From Lysobacter niastensis (GTDB lineage Bacteria > Pseudomonadota > Gammaproteobacteria > Xanthomonadales > Xanthomonadaceae): a stretch of 64,000 nt of DNA. The translations under genes were made by a program, and so were the position numbers. Below, piece by piece: positions 62,594 to 64,000 of this stretch; within the stretch, counting starts at the first letter, position 1; each line of letters begins with the position of its first letter. The notes beneath the pieces are model-generated. The model was not told the origin of the DNA, searched no databases, and saw nothing but the letters and a program-made list of their open reading frames with translations. The stretch lies in contig NZ_JADLZT010000001.1 of NCBI RefSeq assembly GCF_015453285.1, positions 248,001 to 312,000 of the forward strand, read 5' to 3'.

Positions 62594-64000
62594 TCAGGCC
62601 GCCTGGGCGATGCCGCGCGTTGCGCTGCCCAGCGGTGCAGCACCGAACCAGTGCAATGTCTCTGCGAACGCGGCTACCTCGCCAACGATCAGCAATGCAG
62701 GCGATTGCACGGAATGCGCGTGTGCACGCTCCGGCAGTTCCGACAGCGGCCCGGTGACGACGCGCTGGTTCGTGCGCGAAGCGTTTTCGACCAACGCGAA
62801 CGGTGTCGACGGGTCGCGACCGTGCGTGACCAGCTGGTCCCGAAATGCCTCCAGCCCGGCCACGCCCATGTACACGGCGAGCGTCTGCCGCTCCTGCGCG
62901 AGCGCAGCCCAATCCAGCGTGTCCAGCGAATCGCGGCAATGCGCGGTGACCAGGCGCACCGACTGCGCGTGATCGCGGTGGGTCAGCGGTACGCCGGCAT
63001 AGGCGGCGCAGCCCAGCGCGGCGGTGATGCCGGGCACGACTTCGTAATCGATGCCGTTCGCACGCAGTACTTCGAGTTCCTCGCCGCCGCGTCCGAATAC
63101 GAACGGGTCGCCGCCCTTCAAGCGCACCACGCGATTGCCGGCGCGGGCGTGCTCGAGCATCAGCGCATGGATCTGATCCTGCGTGGCGTGGTGGTTGCCT
63201 GCCTGTTTGCCGACCTCGATGCGCTCGGCATCGCGGCGCGCCAGCTGCAGCACCTCGCCGCTGACGAGGCGGTCGTGGAGGATGACGTCGGCTTCGTTGA
63301 GCACGCGCAATGCACGCAACGTCAGCAAGCCCGGATCGCCGGGACCGGCGCCGACCAGCGCAACCGAACCACGCGGTGCGTCCTTCTTTTGACCAAGCGC
63401 GATCGCGAACTCCCGCTCCGCGGCGAGGTGTCGCCCTTGTCGCAGCAAGCGCGGCACCGGACCTTTCAGCAGCCGGTCGAAGAAGCGACGGCGCTCGCCG
63501 GTGTCCGGGTAATGTGCCCGGATGCGCTCGCGTTCGCGGATGAGCAACTTGGCCAGTGTTTCGATCGAATCGTCGAGCGAGGTCTCCAGTTGCTCGCGCA
63601 GGTGACGCGCCAGCATCGGTGCGCCTCCGCCACTGGAAATTGCCACCTGCAGCGGGCCCCGTTCGACGCGGGCGGGAATCTGCACGGTCGATGCGTTGGC
63701 GTCGTCGACCACGTTCGCCCAGATCCGGCGCGCCTGGGCGGCGTCGGCGACGGCCTGATTCACGGTCGGGTCGTTTGTCGCGGCGACCACCAGCCAGGTG
63801 TCCTCGAGCCAGTCCGCCCGGAAGGGGCCAGCGAGGTGCTCGATGCGTCTGTCCGCGGCCCATCCGGCCAGTACGCCGGTCAACTCAGGGGCTCCGACCC
63901 GGACCAGCGCCCCGGCGTCCAGCAGCGCCTCGATCTTGCGCTGGGCCACGGGGCCGCCACCGACCACCAGCGCGATGCGGCCGCGCAGGTCGGCGAAAAC
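62594..64000 (-). CDS. cysG: siroheme synthase CysG (N-terminus beyond the window)
   Basis: About 468 residues visible; only the first few are missing. N-terminal dehydrogenase/ferrochelatase part: [21 protein letters not shown], a NAD fold, and a central [18 protein letters not shown] block. C-terminal uroporphyrinogen III methyltransferase: [63 protein letters not shown] in part. It makes siroheme for sulfite and nitrite reductases. Confidence 0.96.
   Translation of the reverse strand, partial: VFADLRGRIALVVGGGPVAQRKIEALLDAGALVRVGAPELTGVLAGWAADRRIEHLAGPFRADWLEDTWLVVAATNDPTVNQAVADAAQARRIWANVVDDANASTVQIPARVERGPLQVAISSGGGAPMLARHLREQLETSLDDSIETLAKLLIRERERIRAHYPDTGERRRFFDRLLKGPVPRLLRQGRHLAAEREFAIALGQKKDAPRGSVALVGAGPGDPGLLTLRALRVLNEADVILHDRLVSGEVLQLARRDAERIEVGKQAGNHHATQDQIHALMLEHARAGNRVVRLKGGDPFVFGRGGEELEVLRANGIDYEVVPGITAALGCAAYAGVPLTHRDHAQSVRLVTAHCRDSLDTLDWAALAQERQTLAVYMGVAGLEAFRDQLVTHGRDPSTPFALVENASRTNQRVVTGPLSELPERAHAHSVQSPALLIVGEVAAFAETLHWFGAAPLGSATRGIAQAA

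Overview
The window (GC-rich, roughly two thirds G+C) looks like chromosomal DNA of a gammaproteobacterium of the Xanthomonadales, most like Lysobacter or a close relative. The basis is gene content and order: kdsD-kdsC-lptC-lptA-lptB-rpoN-hpf followed by hprK-rapZ-EIIA(Man)-ptsH-ptsI-mgtE, DUF4426-proC-yggS next to pilT-pilU, yqgE-ruvX-pyrB, and DUF2066-AI-2E transporter-hda next to murU-amgK. Almost all of the DNA is protein coding. Many genes overlap by ATGA or TGATG, and several starts appear to be leaderless. I saw no rRNA, tRNA, CRISPR array, insertion sequence or prophage.

Layout. 1-9 kb is mixed accessory content: the tail of a KamA-type radical SAM protein, a TetR regulator divergent from a metallo-beta-lactamase-fold lipoprotein, a degenerate HMA protein, a secreted EF-hand protein, a glycine-zipper lipoprotein with an attenuator-like leader, small hypotheticals, a D-threonine aldolase-like enzyme and a class A acid phosphatase. 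7.8-12.5 kb is a three-gene molybdenum hydroxylase operon (molybdopterin subunit, 2Fe-2S subunit, triheme cytochrome c). Then come a cytosolic arylsulfatase, sdaA, a thioredoxin-fold protein, a 50-residue arm-domain-like protein, a YceI / cytochrome b561 / YceI operon and a large propeller-type hybrid histidine kinase. 22-31 kb holds hemE, a WGR protein, aroB-aroK, dodecin, a glycerate-kinase-like protein divergent from pdxH, a signal-less BtuF-like protein and DUF4426-proC-yggS. 31-38 kb holds pilT-pilU, tag with an M49-type metallopeptidase lipoprotein, and yqgE-ruvX-pyrB.

38-46 kb holds an esterase lipoprotein, mgtE and a regulatory PTS (ptsI, ptsH, EIIA-Man, rapZ, hprK) with no sugar permease, then hpf and rpoN. 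47-54 kb is envelope biogenesis: LPS transport (lptBAC), Kdo synthesis (kdsC, kdsD), ibaG, murA, and two DUF3108 proteins. 54-64 kb holds purN, purM, DUF2066, an AI-2E family transporter, hda, the MurNAc-recycling pair murU-amgK, cysK and most of cysG.

No single gene block is clearly a new system. The best leads are regulatory: a 17-bp divergent gap where two start codons share overlapping -10-like boxes, a recurrent -10 box 6-7 nt before ATG, an attenuator-like leader, and a candidate small RNA between two terminators downstream of pilU. Coordinates and protein families were read from the sequence by eye, so family calls rest on motifs and length, not on searches.
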